Assembly: GCA_024695725.1 (NCBI GenBank)
Contig: JAILHQ010000076.1
Location: 1-26,941, forward strand
Direction of reading: 5' to 3'
From: Cyanobacteria bacterium RUI128
GTDB taxonomy: Bacteria > Cyanobacteriota > Vampirovibrionia > Gastranaerophilales > Gastranaerophilaceae
Length of the DNA: 26,941 nt
Shown here one piece after another: positions 1-6,974 of the stretch (position 1 is its first letter; each line of letters starts with the position of its first letter). The notes under the pieces are model-generated. The model saw only the letters and a program-made list of their open reading frames with translations, made no database searches and was not told the origin of the DNA. A program made the position numbers and the translations under genes.

Positions 1-115
1 TAGGAAAAACATCAGGAAGAAATTAGGGTATAAGGTAAAATAAACAAACAAAATTTAATAACATAGGACAGGAAAATAATATAGGTTAAAGGATAGGAAA
101 AAGGGTATAACACAA

Positions 116-139
116 AAGGGCGAAAGCCCTATTTTTTTT
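116..139 (+). terminator. Rho-independent terminator of a gene left of the window
   Basis: The stem AGGGC/GCCCT (117-121 with 126-130) closes a GAAA tetraloop and is followed by an A and eight T residues at 132-139. This is a textbook intrinsic terminator on the plus strand. It implies a plus-strand transcription unit whose body lies outside the window or ends at about position 43. The opposite strand has only four T residues, so it is mainly a plus-strand signal. Confidence 0.85.
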
Positions 140-142
140 GAG

Positions 143-178
143 TAAAAAAAAGCGGGCTTGAAATCATCACAAACCCGC
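143..178 (-). terminator. Minus-strand terminator, second in tandem
   Basis: On the minus strand, arms GCGGG/CCCGC (152-156 and 174-178), extended inward by TTG/CAA with one mismatch, are followed by eight T residues (A-run 143-150 on plus). It lies about 200 nt beyond the end of the 378-764 gene and may act as a backup for the terminator at 227-269. Confidence 0.6.
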
Positions 179-226
179 AGTGTGATCATACATAATATAG
201 AAAGAAGAAAAATGAATAATAAATCT

Positions 227-269
227 AAAAAAAGGGATTATCGAGAGTAAAAAAATAAAAGATAATCCC
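227..269 (-). terminator. Probable terminator of the 378-764 gene
   Basis: Perfect 9-bp arms GGGATTATC (234-242) and GATAATCCC (261-269) enclose an 18-nt loop. On the minus strand they are followed by a seven-T run (A-run 227-233). This is the first terminator-like structure downstream of the minus-strand gene at 378-764. Confidence 0.65.
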
Positions 270-377
270 ATCTGACAAAGGCATCGCTAGACACAATGCC
301 AATACCAAATTCATGAAGAATAGTGTAAAGGAAGTATAAATCTTTGTTCATAGAGGGGTAGGGGTAAACATATCCCC

Positions 378-764
378 TTATTTACCTCTGCTTTTCTTAA
401 CCAGCTCTTTATTTCCGTAAAAATCTTTTGCGTACTGCTCAATAATCTTATTTCCGTTCTTGTCTTTTTTCTCTTTGTTCACTCCGTATTTCCACCCGAA
501 CGGTTTTGAGGTAAATTTCATTTTGTTTAAATCATTTCTTGAATAAACAACCTCTTTCGAGATTTCCTTTAAAAAACTTCCGACAGTATCACCCGCCTTT
601 TTAAGGGATATTATCGAATTAGTTTTTATTTTTCTTTTTGTCATAACAGCAACCTGTTTTTTACAGATAGGACAAACCCCGATAAACACGACTTTATCGG
701 AAAATTCCTCATCATCCTTCAGGTACCAAATATCAAATGCATCAAACTCACAACAATGTCTCAT
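378..764 (-). CDS. Hypothetical 128-residue Cys-rich basic protein
   Basis: I do not recognise this protein. Two cysteines at residues 4-5 and a CPIC pair at 31-34 could form a single zinc site, so a small zinc-ribbon-like fold is plausible. The remainder is basic and Lys-rich, with a Trp/Tyr patch near residues 91-93 and no signal peptide or membrane segment. The ATG at 764 has a very good Shine-Dalgarno (GGAGGT, about 7 nt upstream), which supports translation. It is monocistronic: the next gene upstream (1094) is divergent, and terminator hairpins follow downstream. Its leader holds a 9-bp hairpin (788-807). A nucleic-acid-binding role would fit the charge, but that is inference only. Confidence 0.7.
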   Translation of the reverse strand: MRHCCEFDAFDIWYLKDDEEFSDKVVFIGVCPICKKQVAVMTKRKIKTNSIISLKKAGDTVGSFLKEISKEVVYSRNDLNKMKFTSKPFGWKYGVNKEKKDKNGNKIIEQYAKDFYGNKELVKKSRGK

Positions 765-1093
765 CTTAAAAACCTCCAGTCCAATATACCTCTTTTACAA
801 AAGAGGTTCGTGCCAAGTAAATGTATATTCTCTCCTTAAGAAAGACATACTATGCCCCGTACTTTTCGCGATTCTTCCTACGCAATTACTTAAAATTTTG
901 TTTCCGAATCAAGTACAGACTCATTATAGAAATTTTTGGCACAATTTGTCATAAAATATTACGAAATTTTTACAAGATTTGGGAAAAATAGCGCACATGC
1001 GTAATACGTAAGTGGCTAATTTACAAAATTAATTTTCGTATAAAACTCAAATATATCAAGACATGTCTGCTATTTTAATGATATAATCAATTT
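765..1093. other. Divergent intergenic control region
   Basis: This 329-nt region separates two divergent genes. Positions 788-807 form ACCTCTTTT/AAAAGAGGT around a 2-nt centre, in the leader of the minus-strand gene. Positions 1059-1068 are the palindrome AGACATGTCT, overlapping the likely -35 region of the plus-strand glycosyltransferase gene. No open reading frame with a ribosome-binding site and no RNA gene was recognised in between. Confidence 0.5.
1058..1087 (+). promoter_or_regulatory. Promoter giving an apparently leaderless glycosyltransferase mRNA
   Basis: A perfect TATAAT lies at 1082-1087, and AAGACA (4 of 6 matches to TTGACA) lies at 1058-1063 with an 18-bp spacer. Transcription would start about 7 nt after the -10 box, at about 1094, which is the A of the ATG itself. 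No Shine-Dalgarno is present. The palindrome AGACATGTCT (1059-1068) overlaps the -35 and could be an operator. Confidence 0.55.
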
Positions 1094-2098
1094 ATGCAGA
1101 AGAAGAGCAAAAAAATTCTTGTAATAAGATTAGGTGCAATAGGTGATGTTGTACACACAACTATTATCCCAAAATCAATAAAACTTAAGCACCCTGACTA
1201 TGAGATACACTATCTTACGGAAAACCGTATTGTTCCACTACTTGAGAACAACCCTTATATAGATAAGGTTTTGACTTTAAATGCGTCACTGAAACGCGAC
1301 AATTTATATATATTAAAGACCGGTCTTATGTTATTCAGAGAACGCTATGATATTGTTTATAACCTGACAAATGCCGTCAGGAATAACATGTTAGCGTTTA
1401 TGGCTTTTCCTAAACGTATTGTTTCAAGGGTAAATACGGAAGGCTCCTGGGTAGAAGACTATTTTTGTACGGCAAAAAAAGCCGTCAAAGATATAGAGAT
1501 TGCAGACAGTTTAACACTAACGGTTAACGGGGCTGCAGATACAAAAATAAGGTCTTTCCTTGAACCTTATCAAAGACCTTATACCATATTTGTACCGGCG
1601 GGTAAAAACGATAAAACCAGACAGGGCAGAATCTGGAATATCAAGAAGTGGGGAACACTTGCATCAGAGATTTTGTCAGAATACGGCGGGACAATTTTTG
1701 TATGCGGAGGCAAAAAAGAAAAAGAATACCAGTCAGCGATTTCCGGTAAAAGAGTTATTTTGACATCCGGCGACTTTTCTCTGACAGAAAGTGCAGCGCT
1801 TCTTTCGCACGCTGATTTGGTTATATCAAGCGACACAGGGCCTGTGCATATCGCATCTGCTCTTGATGTCAATACTTTGGCGATTTTAGGTTCGACCTCA
1901 CCAGATAAAATAAAACCTTACGGCGCTAAAGGGCACTACGTGTCAGCTCCTGACGGCTGCCGTTTCTGCTGGAAGAAAAAATGTAAACACCTTACAAAAG
2001 ACCAAGTCTATACTCCGTGTATGGAAAGAATAACCCCCGAAATGATTATGAAAGAAATCAGCCGTTACAATCTTTTACTCGTAGATGATGCTAACTGA
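1094..2098 (+). CDS. Glycosyltransferase family 9 (heptosyltransferase-like)
   Basis: GT9 enzymes such as WaaC/WaaF transfer heptose from ADP-heptose onto lipid A-core at the inner face of the cytoplasmic membrane. Visible here are the N-terminal Rossmann strand with G-A-I-G-D (residues 14-18, the catalytic Asp position of the family) and the C-terminal nucleotide-sugar site SSDTGPVHIA (245-254), followed by GSTSPDKIKPYG. Cysteines at 289, 292, 297 and 309 resemble the Cys cluster seen in many GT9 C-termini. Its 334 residues are family-typical. The start is the ATG right behind a TATAAT box, so the mRNA is probably leaderless. The 3' end overlaps the convergent gene (2065) by 34 nt. The exact acceptor and sugar cannot be read from sequence; a role in LPS core or another surface glycan is likely. 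Confidence 0.9.
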   Translation: MQKKSKKILVIRLGAIGDVVHTTIIPKSIKLKHPDYEIHYLTENRIVPLLENNPYIDKVLTLNASLKRDNLYILKTGLMLFRERYDIVYNLTNAVRNNMLAFMAFPKRIVSRVNTEGSWVEDYFCTAKKAVKDIEIADSLTLTVNGAADTKIRSFLEPYQRPYTIFVPAGKNDKTRQGRIWNIKKWGTLASEILSEYGGTIFVCGGKKEKEYQSAISGKRVILTSGDFSLTESAALLSHADLVISSDTGPVHIASALDVNTLAILGSTSPDKIKPYGAKGHYVSAPDGCRFCWKKKCKHLTKDQVYTPCMERITPEMIMKEISRYNLLLVDDAN

Positions 2099-2643
2099 GC
2101 CTGATAAAATTTACTGTTTTGAATACGTTTTTCAATAAGGTTATTATTAGCCGTTGATTCTGAATACAAGTTAGCAAGTCTGTCCAGTCTTTGAGCCAGA
2201 GAGGTCTGTGAATACATTTTCCCCGGAATTTTTAATATAGACCAATAGTATGCTTCTTTTTGAGTTGCGAGAGTTTCTTCTGCCATCGTTGCCCTGTGCC
2301 CTTTGTGAAAACTTTCGTGAGCTATCAGACAGGCCAATTCTTCTTTTGAAGCGTTTCTGAACTTGGAATTTATCAGAATATATCTGTCGCCCCAGTTATC
2401 AATCGAGTTGACCGCATAGTGATTGGCATAACTATATTTTATAAGAGAAAGATCATAAAATATTATCCTGACCGAATTTTCCTGCAAATTTTCAAAGACC
2501 TCATCAGCCCCTATCCTGTTCAGTAATTTTAGCGCCGATATTATATCTTCATCCCTCGAGAACGCGCGAACGTTCCACGCATACGCCAAATTCGCAGAAA
2601 AAATGGCAACACAAATTAGTGCAGAAATCAATCTCTTAAACAT
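2065..2643 (-). CDS. Secreted HExxH putative zinc metallopeptidase-like protein
   Basis: This is a 192-residue protein when started at the ATG at 2643. That start has AAGGA 8 nt upstream; an in-frame ATG three codons earlier would sit directly on the AAGGA. It opens with a clear signal peptide (KR, a hydrophobic stretch, then A-Y-A before WNVRA), so it is exported. HESFH (residues 109-113, in EELACLIAHESFHKGHR) is a classic HExxH zinc motif at the end of a helix; Glu residues 10-20 positions later could give the third ligand. No known family was recognised. It converges on the GT9 gene with a 34-nt overlap and no room for a terminator. A periplasmic or surface protease is the simplest reading; activity is unproven. 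Confidence 0.75.
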   Translation of the reverse strand: MFKRLISALICVAIFSANLAYAWNVRAFSRDEDIISALKLLNRIGADEVFENLQENSVRIIFYDLSLIKYSYANHYAVNSIDNWGDRYILINSKFRNASKEELACLIAHESFHKGHRATMAEETLATQKEAYYWSILKIPGKMYSQTSLAQRLDRLANLYSESTANNNLIEKRIQNSKFYQAQLASSTSKRL

Positions 2644-2867
2644 AATACACATCCTTACTTCTACTATTAAATTCTTGTGGTTGAATTTTATCTAATTCCT
2701 TAATTGTAGTTACGACACTTTTAGTAAAAACTTTAGGAAATTGAAAAAAGTATTTACAAAAAGTAATATTATTTTCAAAAAATTAGTATATTATTGGGTT
2801 TTGCACTTTACAAATAACCACTTTTATTAAAAAATAGAATTAACAAACATTCATTCTGGAGATAAAA

Positions 2868-3707
2868 GTGGAACATATTTGGACATTAGTAAAGGTAACA
2901 GCATTAGCCGGAATAGGCGGCACAGGCCTTGGAGGAGCACTGAGCGGTCTGTTTAAGCGTGATTCAGTTAAGACTGCAAGCCTTTTGCTGAGTTTTGCAG
3001 GCGGGGTGATGACCTCTATTGTATGTTTTGATTTGATTCAAAGTGCAATTTCTACCGGGATAAATATTATTAATATATGTCTTGGTATTTTAATTGCCGT
3101 AGCGGTAGTTTATCTGCTAAACCTCTGGATAGACCGAATAACCAACAGCGAAGTCAAACACATTACAAAAAAACACCCTCAAACTGCGGATAACCTTGAT
3201 GAAATCATCCATAGTAACCACTTATCTGTCCACATAAGGAAACACGATACAAAAATAGCACTGATGGGTGCAGGTATAATCATGGCGTTCGCAATCGCAC
3301 TTCACAACCTTCCGGAAGGTATGACAATCGGTGCATCATTTGCCAACAGTAAAGGTATTATGCAGGGTTCTGCTCTTATACTTGCTATATTAATTGGTAT
3401 TCATAACATTCCTGAAGGTATGGCAATAGCAGTTCCGCTGATTAATGGTGGCATAAAGAGAAGACTTGCAATATTAACCACCGCAATTTGCGGGACACCT
3501 ACAATAATAGGTGCATTAATCGGGTATTGGATAGGAGATGTCAGCCCTCTCGGTTTAGCCTTGAGTTTGAGTTTTGCAAGCGGTGCAATGTTATACGTAG
3601 TCTTCGGCGAAATTTTACCTCAGTCTATACTTATGTACAGAAGTAAACTTCCTGCCTTCGCAGTTATACTCGGTCTGATTTTGGGACTTATCATTATACA
3701 TATATAG
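2868..3707 (+). CDS. ZIP family divalent metal transporter (ZupT-like)
   Basis: ZIP transporters move Zn2+ and other divalent metals into the cytoplasm. The diagnostic metal-site motifs are both present: HNLPEG (residues 146-151, TM4) and HNIPEG (179-184, TM5), plus the late GEILP segment (247-251). About eight hydrophobic segments are visible. The loop between TM3 and TM4 (about 95-128) is His-rich, as usual. Length (279) is close to the family's bacterial members. The start is a GTG at 2868 with GGAG 6 nt upstream. It is alone on its strand in a 224-nt divergent intergenic region. I saw no convincing metal-repressor box, so metal regulation is unknown. Zn2+ is the likeliest substrate; Fe or Mn is also possible. 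Confidence 0.92.
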   Translation: MEHIWTLVKVTALAGIGGTGLGGALSGLFKRDSVKTASLLLSFAGGVMTSIVCFDLIQSAISTGINIINICLGILIAVAVVYLLNLWIDRITNSEVKHITKKHPQTADNLDEIIHSNHLSVHIRKHDTKIALMGAGIIMAFAIALHNLPEGMTIGASFANSKGIMQGSALILAILIGIHNIPEGMAIAVPLINGGIKRRLAILTTAICGTPTIIGALIGYWIGDVSPLGLALSLSFASGAMLYVVFGEILPQSILMYRSKLPAFAVILGLILGLIIIHI

Positions 3708-3770
3708 TATAATTATTAAATTTTGTAACAAAAATCAGAAAAAAAACCACATATTATTAAAGATTTAAAG

Positions 3771-3796
3771 GGAGGTGCCGTACTTACATGATGTAA
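3771..3796 (+). promoter_or_regulatory. Strong Shine-Dalgarno before a two-codon ORF (possible leader)
   Basis: GGAGGT at 3771-3776, the best ribosome-binding sequence in this region, is followed 11 nt later by ATG ATG TAA (3788-3796), a two-codon reading frame. The main gene starts 24 nt after that stop. It may be a minimal upstream ORF or ribosome-loading site; alternatively the gene simply uses GTG 3775. The spacing is slightly long, so confidence is low. Confidence 0.3.
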
Positions 3797-3819
3797 TTAG
3801 GGCAATTAGGGATACAACT

Positions 3820-4233
3820 ATGGCAGATATTAACAATTTAAATTCAGGGAATTCATCCTCGTCATATAATAACTATCCTTTTAGCAATAACCAAAATGTT
3901 GCTAAAGTAAACCCTGCTTCTGAGAATGTTGAATATTCTCATAATTGGAAACGTATGCCAAGACCTTTTGGCCTGAATGTACGTGTACCACAGGCACCTG
4001 TTGTCGGCGAAAGATCTCAGGTTTTAGTAAAGAAAATCTTAAAAGATTTGGTAATGGCACCTGTAAAACCTGTTATCCAATACTTTAAAGACAATGAAAA
4101 CGTATTCAACGGCAATGTTTCCGCAGAAATTGAAAGTTTACAAAAACAACAGAAAATAACAGTAGAATTACTTCAGGATTCAGACGAAATAATTATGCAG
4201 GCTGAAACTCCAAACTTTATGATGGATATGTAA
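3820..4233 (+). CDS. Hypothetical 137-residue protein with Asn/Ser-rich N-terminus
   Basis: Not recognised. I place the start at ATG 3820, where AGGGA sits 7 nt upstream. An in-frame GTG at 3775 overlaps a GGAGGTG sequence and would leave no ribosome-binding site of its own. The first 35 residues are Asn/Ser-rich and probably disordered. Residues about 50-80 are basic and Pro-rich. Then comes a helical segment rich in Lys/Val/Leu, and a Met-rich acidic end (MMDM). There are no membrane segments, signal peptide or cysteines. It stands alone, follows the ZIP gene by 112 nt, and is closed by a clean terminator. A lineage-specific cytoplasmic protein is all that can be said. Confidence 0.65.
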   Translation: MADINNLNSGNSSSSYNNYPFSNNQNVAKVNPASENVEYSHNWKRMPRPFGLNVRVPQAPVVGERSQVLVKKILKDLVMAPVKPVIQYFKDNENVFNGNVSAEIESLQKQQKITVELLQDSDEIIMQAETPNFMMDM

Positions 4234-4259
4234 TCAAAATAAACAAGATATTGAAATCA

Positions 4260-4284
4260 GGCAGACGTTAAGTCTGCTTTTTTA
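4260..4284 (+). terminator. Terminator after the 3820-4233 gene
   Basis: GCAGAC/GTCTGC (4261-4266 with 4272-4277) closes a 5-nt loop and is followed by seven T residues (4278-4284) on the plus strand. The next gene (ends 4289) converges from the right. Confidence 0.85.
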
Positions 4285-4288
4285 GTTT

Positions 4289-5101
4289 TTATACAAGTAT
4301 AAGCCCGAGGATAGAGAACATTTCCCGCATACCCGGATAATTATTCTTCTGATAGTTTTCCATAAAACAGTTATACGCGTTCGGCGCAAGTTTTTTCACC
4401 CTGTCTGTATCAACATACAGCCCCTCTACAAATCTTGCAAACAACTCGCAAGGTTCTGAATAGTATTTGCCAAGCCTGGTTATACGTCTTGATATCTTTG
4501 CGCGCTTTCTCTGCTCAGATTTAAGGTTCAGATAATCAACAAAGACATCCGGAATATCAGGAAAATCTTTTCGCACATTTGACAGTGAATACGTCTTGAA
4601 CGAGAACAGAGTATGGACTTTTACTCTGTCATACTTTTCAAGATATCTCAAATCAGACCATCTTGAATACCTCTTGAATTCCCTGAAATCTTCTGAGAGT
4701 GAGAATTTCGGGTAAGTGTCTTTTATTGTTTCCGTCAGGTTTTTAATCTTCAGCTTTAATTTTTCTCTTTCGGCATTTAAAACTCTGCAATGAGCATTGT
4801 CATCAACAAATTTTGTCACTTCCAGAAGTTCGGCTCTTATTTGTTCATCATCTCTTCCCAGCACCGTTTCAAGACTTTTAAGCTTGTTATCCAGCTTATA
4901 GTTAACATAGTGCGCAAATTCATGCACCAACACCTTTACTGCACTGACATCATCCAGATTTTTAGACACATCAATTCTTCCTTCTTTAAAGAACCCTTTG
5001 TTCCCGCGCGCCTTCGTGACTGTTTTTACGGTCAGTCCCAAAGAAGAAATATACCTTATAAGTTCGTTTTTTATTAGTGTTGTACTTCGTGAGCCATCCA
5101 T
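4289..5101 (-). CDS. HExxH putative zinc metallopeptidase, cytoplasmic
   Basis: This 270-residue protein has HEFAH at 60-64, in the helix context V-L-V-H-E-F-A-H-Y. A later YYSEPCELFARFVEGL stretch (213-228) offers Glu ligands at 216 and 219. That pairing, HExxH followed about 150 residues later by an E-x-F-A-R helix, resembles the metallopeptidase modules found in phage/plasmid polyvalent proteins (ArdC or LPD1-like context); this is inference. The middle (about 105-170) is charged and helical. There is no signal peptide, so it acts inside the cell. Its ATG lies inside the end of cutA (28-nt overlap, different frame), with only a weak AAAGAG upstream, suggesting translational coupling. The true start could be slightly later, at a TTG codon near residue 21. 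The substrate is unknown. Confidence 0.7.
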   Translation of the reverse strand: MDGSRSTTLIKNELIRYISSLGLTVKTVTKARGNKGFFKEGRIDVSKNLDDVSAVKVLVHEFAHYVNYKLDNKLKSLETVLGRDDEQIRAELLEVTKFVDDNAHCRVLNAEREKLKLKIKNLTETIKDTYPKFSLSEDFREFKRYSRWSDLRYLEKYDRVKVHTLFSFKTYSLSNVRKDFPDIPDVFVDYLNLKSEQRKRAKISRRITRLGKYYSEPCELFARFVEGLYVDTDRVKKLAPNAYNCFMENYQKNNYPGMREMFSILGLILV

Positions 5102-5391
5102 TGAATATACTCTTTACTACAATCAACAATAGGAAGTGCAATAATTTCAGGCACCTGATAAGGGTGTAATTCAGAAATTATATCTTTTATTTTTTCAAAA
5201 TTAACTCTGAAGGTTTTAATCACAAGCATAATTTCTTTTTCTTTAGCGATTTCGCCATCCCATGCAAACATTGATTCAACTCTGTCTATTGCACTAACAC
5301 AGGCAGCTAAACGATGTTTTACCAAATATTTGGAAATTTCTTTTGCCACTCTTTTATCAGGAACTGTACAGTAAATAACTATAGCATCCAT
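5074..5391 (-). CDS. cutA: CutA1 divalent cation tolerance protein
   Basis: CutA1 is a small trimeric ferredoxin-like-fold protein linked to copper and other divalent metal tolerance. At 105 residues it matches the family. Visible are the N-terminal strand IVIYCTVPDKRVAKEIS, the RLAACVS motif with its conserved Cys, a WDGEI-type strand, and HPYQVPEIIALPI, the family signature near the C-terminus. The ATG at 5391 is preceded by AAGGAG at good spacing. A longer in-frame start at 5430 is excluded because it lies upstream of the mapped-by-eye promoter (5421-5449). It sits 70 nt after the GlcD-like gene and overlaps the following HExxH gene. The precise physiological role of CutA1 is unsettled in general. 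Confidence 0.93.
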   Translation of the reverse strand: MDAIVIYCTVPDKRVAKEISKYLVKHRLAACVSAIDRVESMFAWDGEIAKEKEIMLVIKTFRVNFEKIKDIISELHPYQVPEIIALPIVDCSKEYIQWMAHEVQH

Positions 5392-5420
5392 ATCTATACT
5401 CCTTGTCTTAATATGATAAA

Positions 5421-5449
5421 AGTATAACAAAACAACAGATTATTAACAA
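5421..5449 (-). promoter_or_regulatory. Sigma-70 type promoter for cutA
   Basis: On the minus strand, TTGTTA (5444-5449) and TATACT (5421-5426) are separated by exactly 17 bp. The predicted start near 5414 gives a leader of about 23 nt to the ATG at 5391, carrying the AAGGAG ribosome-binding site. Confidence 0.65.
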
Positions 5450-5461
5450 GTTATCCCGTTT

Positions 5462-6847
5462 CTAAAAAATCTTACCTGGGTTCAGAATATTGTTAGGGTC
5501 AAAGAGGTCTTTCATTTTTTTCATATATTCCAGAGCCTCAGGGGAAACGGCATTTTTGATATATTCTTTTTTCTCAAGCCCTATACCGTGCTCAGCAGAG
5601 AGTGTTCCGCCTAATTTCAGGGTAAGCTCATAAAATTCAGCTCTTGCTTTCTCATAATTATCCGCATCTTTAGGGTTATCCAGATCAAGTGCAAACTGAG
5701 GATGAATGTTTCCGTCCCCGATATGCCCGACAACAGAAACTATCAGACCATATTTTTCTGCTATTGCGTTAATACCTCTAACCAGTTTTGAAATATTTTC
5801 TCTCGGGACAATCATATCGTTTGTGACAACGTCAGGTCTGAGTTTTGCAACAGCCCCGAAGGATGCACGTCTAGCAGTCCATAAATTTTCCTGCTCTTCT
5901 TTTGAATCAGATACGATAACCTTTGATGCACCGGACTGTTTTAAAACAAATTCCATACGGCTTATCTGATCAGCCATAGAAGATTCAAACCCGTCGGTTT
6001 CTATTATCAGAGCAGCCTCTTTATCTGTGCACAAACCCACGTTATAGAATTTTTCAACCGTAACAAGAGTATTTCTGTCCATAAAATCAATCGTTGACGG
6101 GTAAATATTTTTTTCTATCATTTCTGTCACAGACTTTGTTGCATCATCAACACTGTCAAAATACGCCATTACAACTCTTGTTGTTTCAGGCTTAGGAATA
6201 AGCTTCAGAGTAGCCTCAACTACTATACCTAAGGTGCCTTCACTTCCTATGAATAATTGTTCCAGGTGATAACCTGTCGCATTTTTTATGGTATTTGTAC
6301 CTGTTACCATAAGAGAACCGTCAGCAAGCACTACCTTTAACCCTAAAATATAATCTTTTGTAGTCCCGTATTTAAAGGTTTTCGGGCCTCCCGCAGACTG
6401 AGCAATGGCACCGCCTATTGTTGATACTCTCAGATTTGAAGGATCAGGCGGGAAAAACAAACCCGACTTGTTGACCTCTTTCTGAATATTTTCAACAGTC
6501 ACACCCGGCTGGACAACAGCCGTCATATTGGTTTTGTTGATATCAAGAATTTTATTCATTTTGGTAAAATTCAGGATAATTCCGCCCTGAACAGGGATAC
6601 ACGCTCCAACAAGATTAGTGCCTGCACCGCGGGCAATGACGGGTATTTTATGAGTATTCGCAAAAGACAGTATGCTCTGTACTTCTTCAACCGTTTCCGG
6701 AAAAACCACTACATCAGGCAGCACATCAGATGCAATACCGTTTGTACCGTCCTGAGCATATACATAACATTCCTCTTTTGAAGTCAGAATATTATCTTTT
6801 GACACAATATTTTCTAATTCAGTTTTTATCTTGTTCTTTGTAATCAT
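5462..6847 (-). CDS. FAD-linked oxidase, GlcD / D-lactate dehydrogenase family
   Basis: Enzymes of this family oxidise 2-hydroxy acids (glycolate, D-lactate, D-2-hydroxyglutarate) with FAD. The FAD-binding PCMH domain is clear: PDVVVFPETVEEVQ (44-57), VIARGAGTNLVGA (70-82), a PPDPSN motif with IGGAIAQSAGG, and GSEGTLGI. The C-terminal cap has the family metal/substrate motifs HIGDGNIH (375-382) and SAEHGIG (417-423), and ends in FDPNNILNPGK (449-459). Its 461 residues match GlcD. No GlcE/GlcF partners or lactate permease lie nearby, so it works alone or with distant partners, and glycolate versus D-lactate cannot be decided. There is no good Shine-Dalgarno at the ATG; a TATA-rich stretch lies just upstream. 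Confidence 0.9.
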   Translation of the reverse strand: MITKNKIKTELENIVSKDNILTSKEECYVYAQDGTNGIASDVLPDVVVFPETVEEVQSILSFANTHKIPVIARGAGTNLVGACIPVQGGIILNFTKMNKILDINKTNMTAVVQPGVTVENIQKEVNKSGLFFPPDPSNLRVSTIGGAIAQSAGGPKTFKYGTTKDYILGLKVVLADGSLMVTGTNTIKNATGYHLEQLFIGSEGTLGIVVEATLKLIPKPETTRVVMAYFDSVDDATKSVTEMIEKNIYPSTIDFMDRNTLVTVEKFYNVGLCTDKEAALIIETDGFESSMADQISRMEFVLKQSGASKVIVSDSKEEQENLWTARRASFGAVAKLRPDVVTNDMIVPRENISKLVRGINAIAEKYGLIVSVVGHIGDGNIHPQFALDLDNPKDADNYEKARAEFYELTLKLGGTLSAEHGIGLEKKEYIKNAVSPEALEYMKKMKDLFDPNNILNPGKIF

Positions 6848-6974
6848 ACCACTATATTTTCAAATGCTATACCTTGAATATTTTATAACATAAAAACTTT
6901 TTTACCAACAAAATCAGTAAAAATACTAAATATAACTTTAACTTTCTTCCGCTGATGAAAGAACTGTCTTGAGA

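Larger units (their letters stand above)
1..377. other. Intergenic stretch with three stem-loops, no convincing gene
   Basis: No complete gene is visible. Positions 2-43 in plus frame 2 stay open and end in TAA at 41-43, so this could be the last 13 codons of a plus-strand gene entering from the left, but it is too short to judge. The plus-strand terminator at 116-139 would fit such a gene. The rest is purine-rich and AT-rich. It carries two minus-strand terminator hairpins (see their entries), a small GGCAT/ATGCC stem around 280-300, and the GGGGTAAA motif at 361-368. Confidence 0.5.

Noticed and set aside
936..956. TGGCAC-like sigma-54 promoter element
   Set aside because: The second element (TTGC at proper spacing) is absent; only the TGGCAC half is present.
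2752..2800. Zur-like inverted repeat upstream of the ZIP transporter gene
   Set aside because: TAATATTA is partly palindromic, but arms and length do not match a recognised metal-repressor box; AT-rich chance matches are expected.
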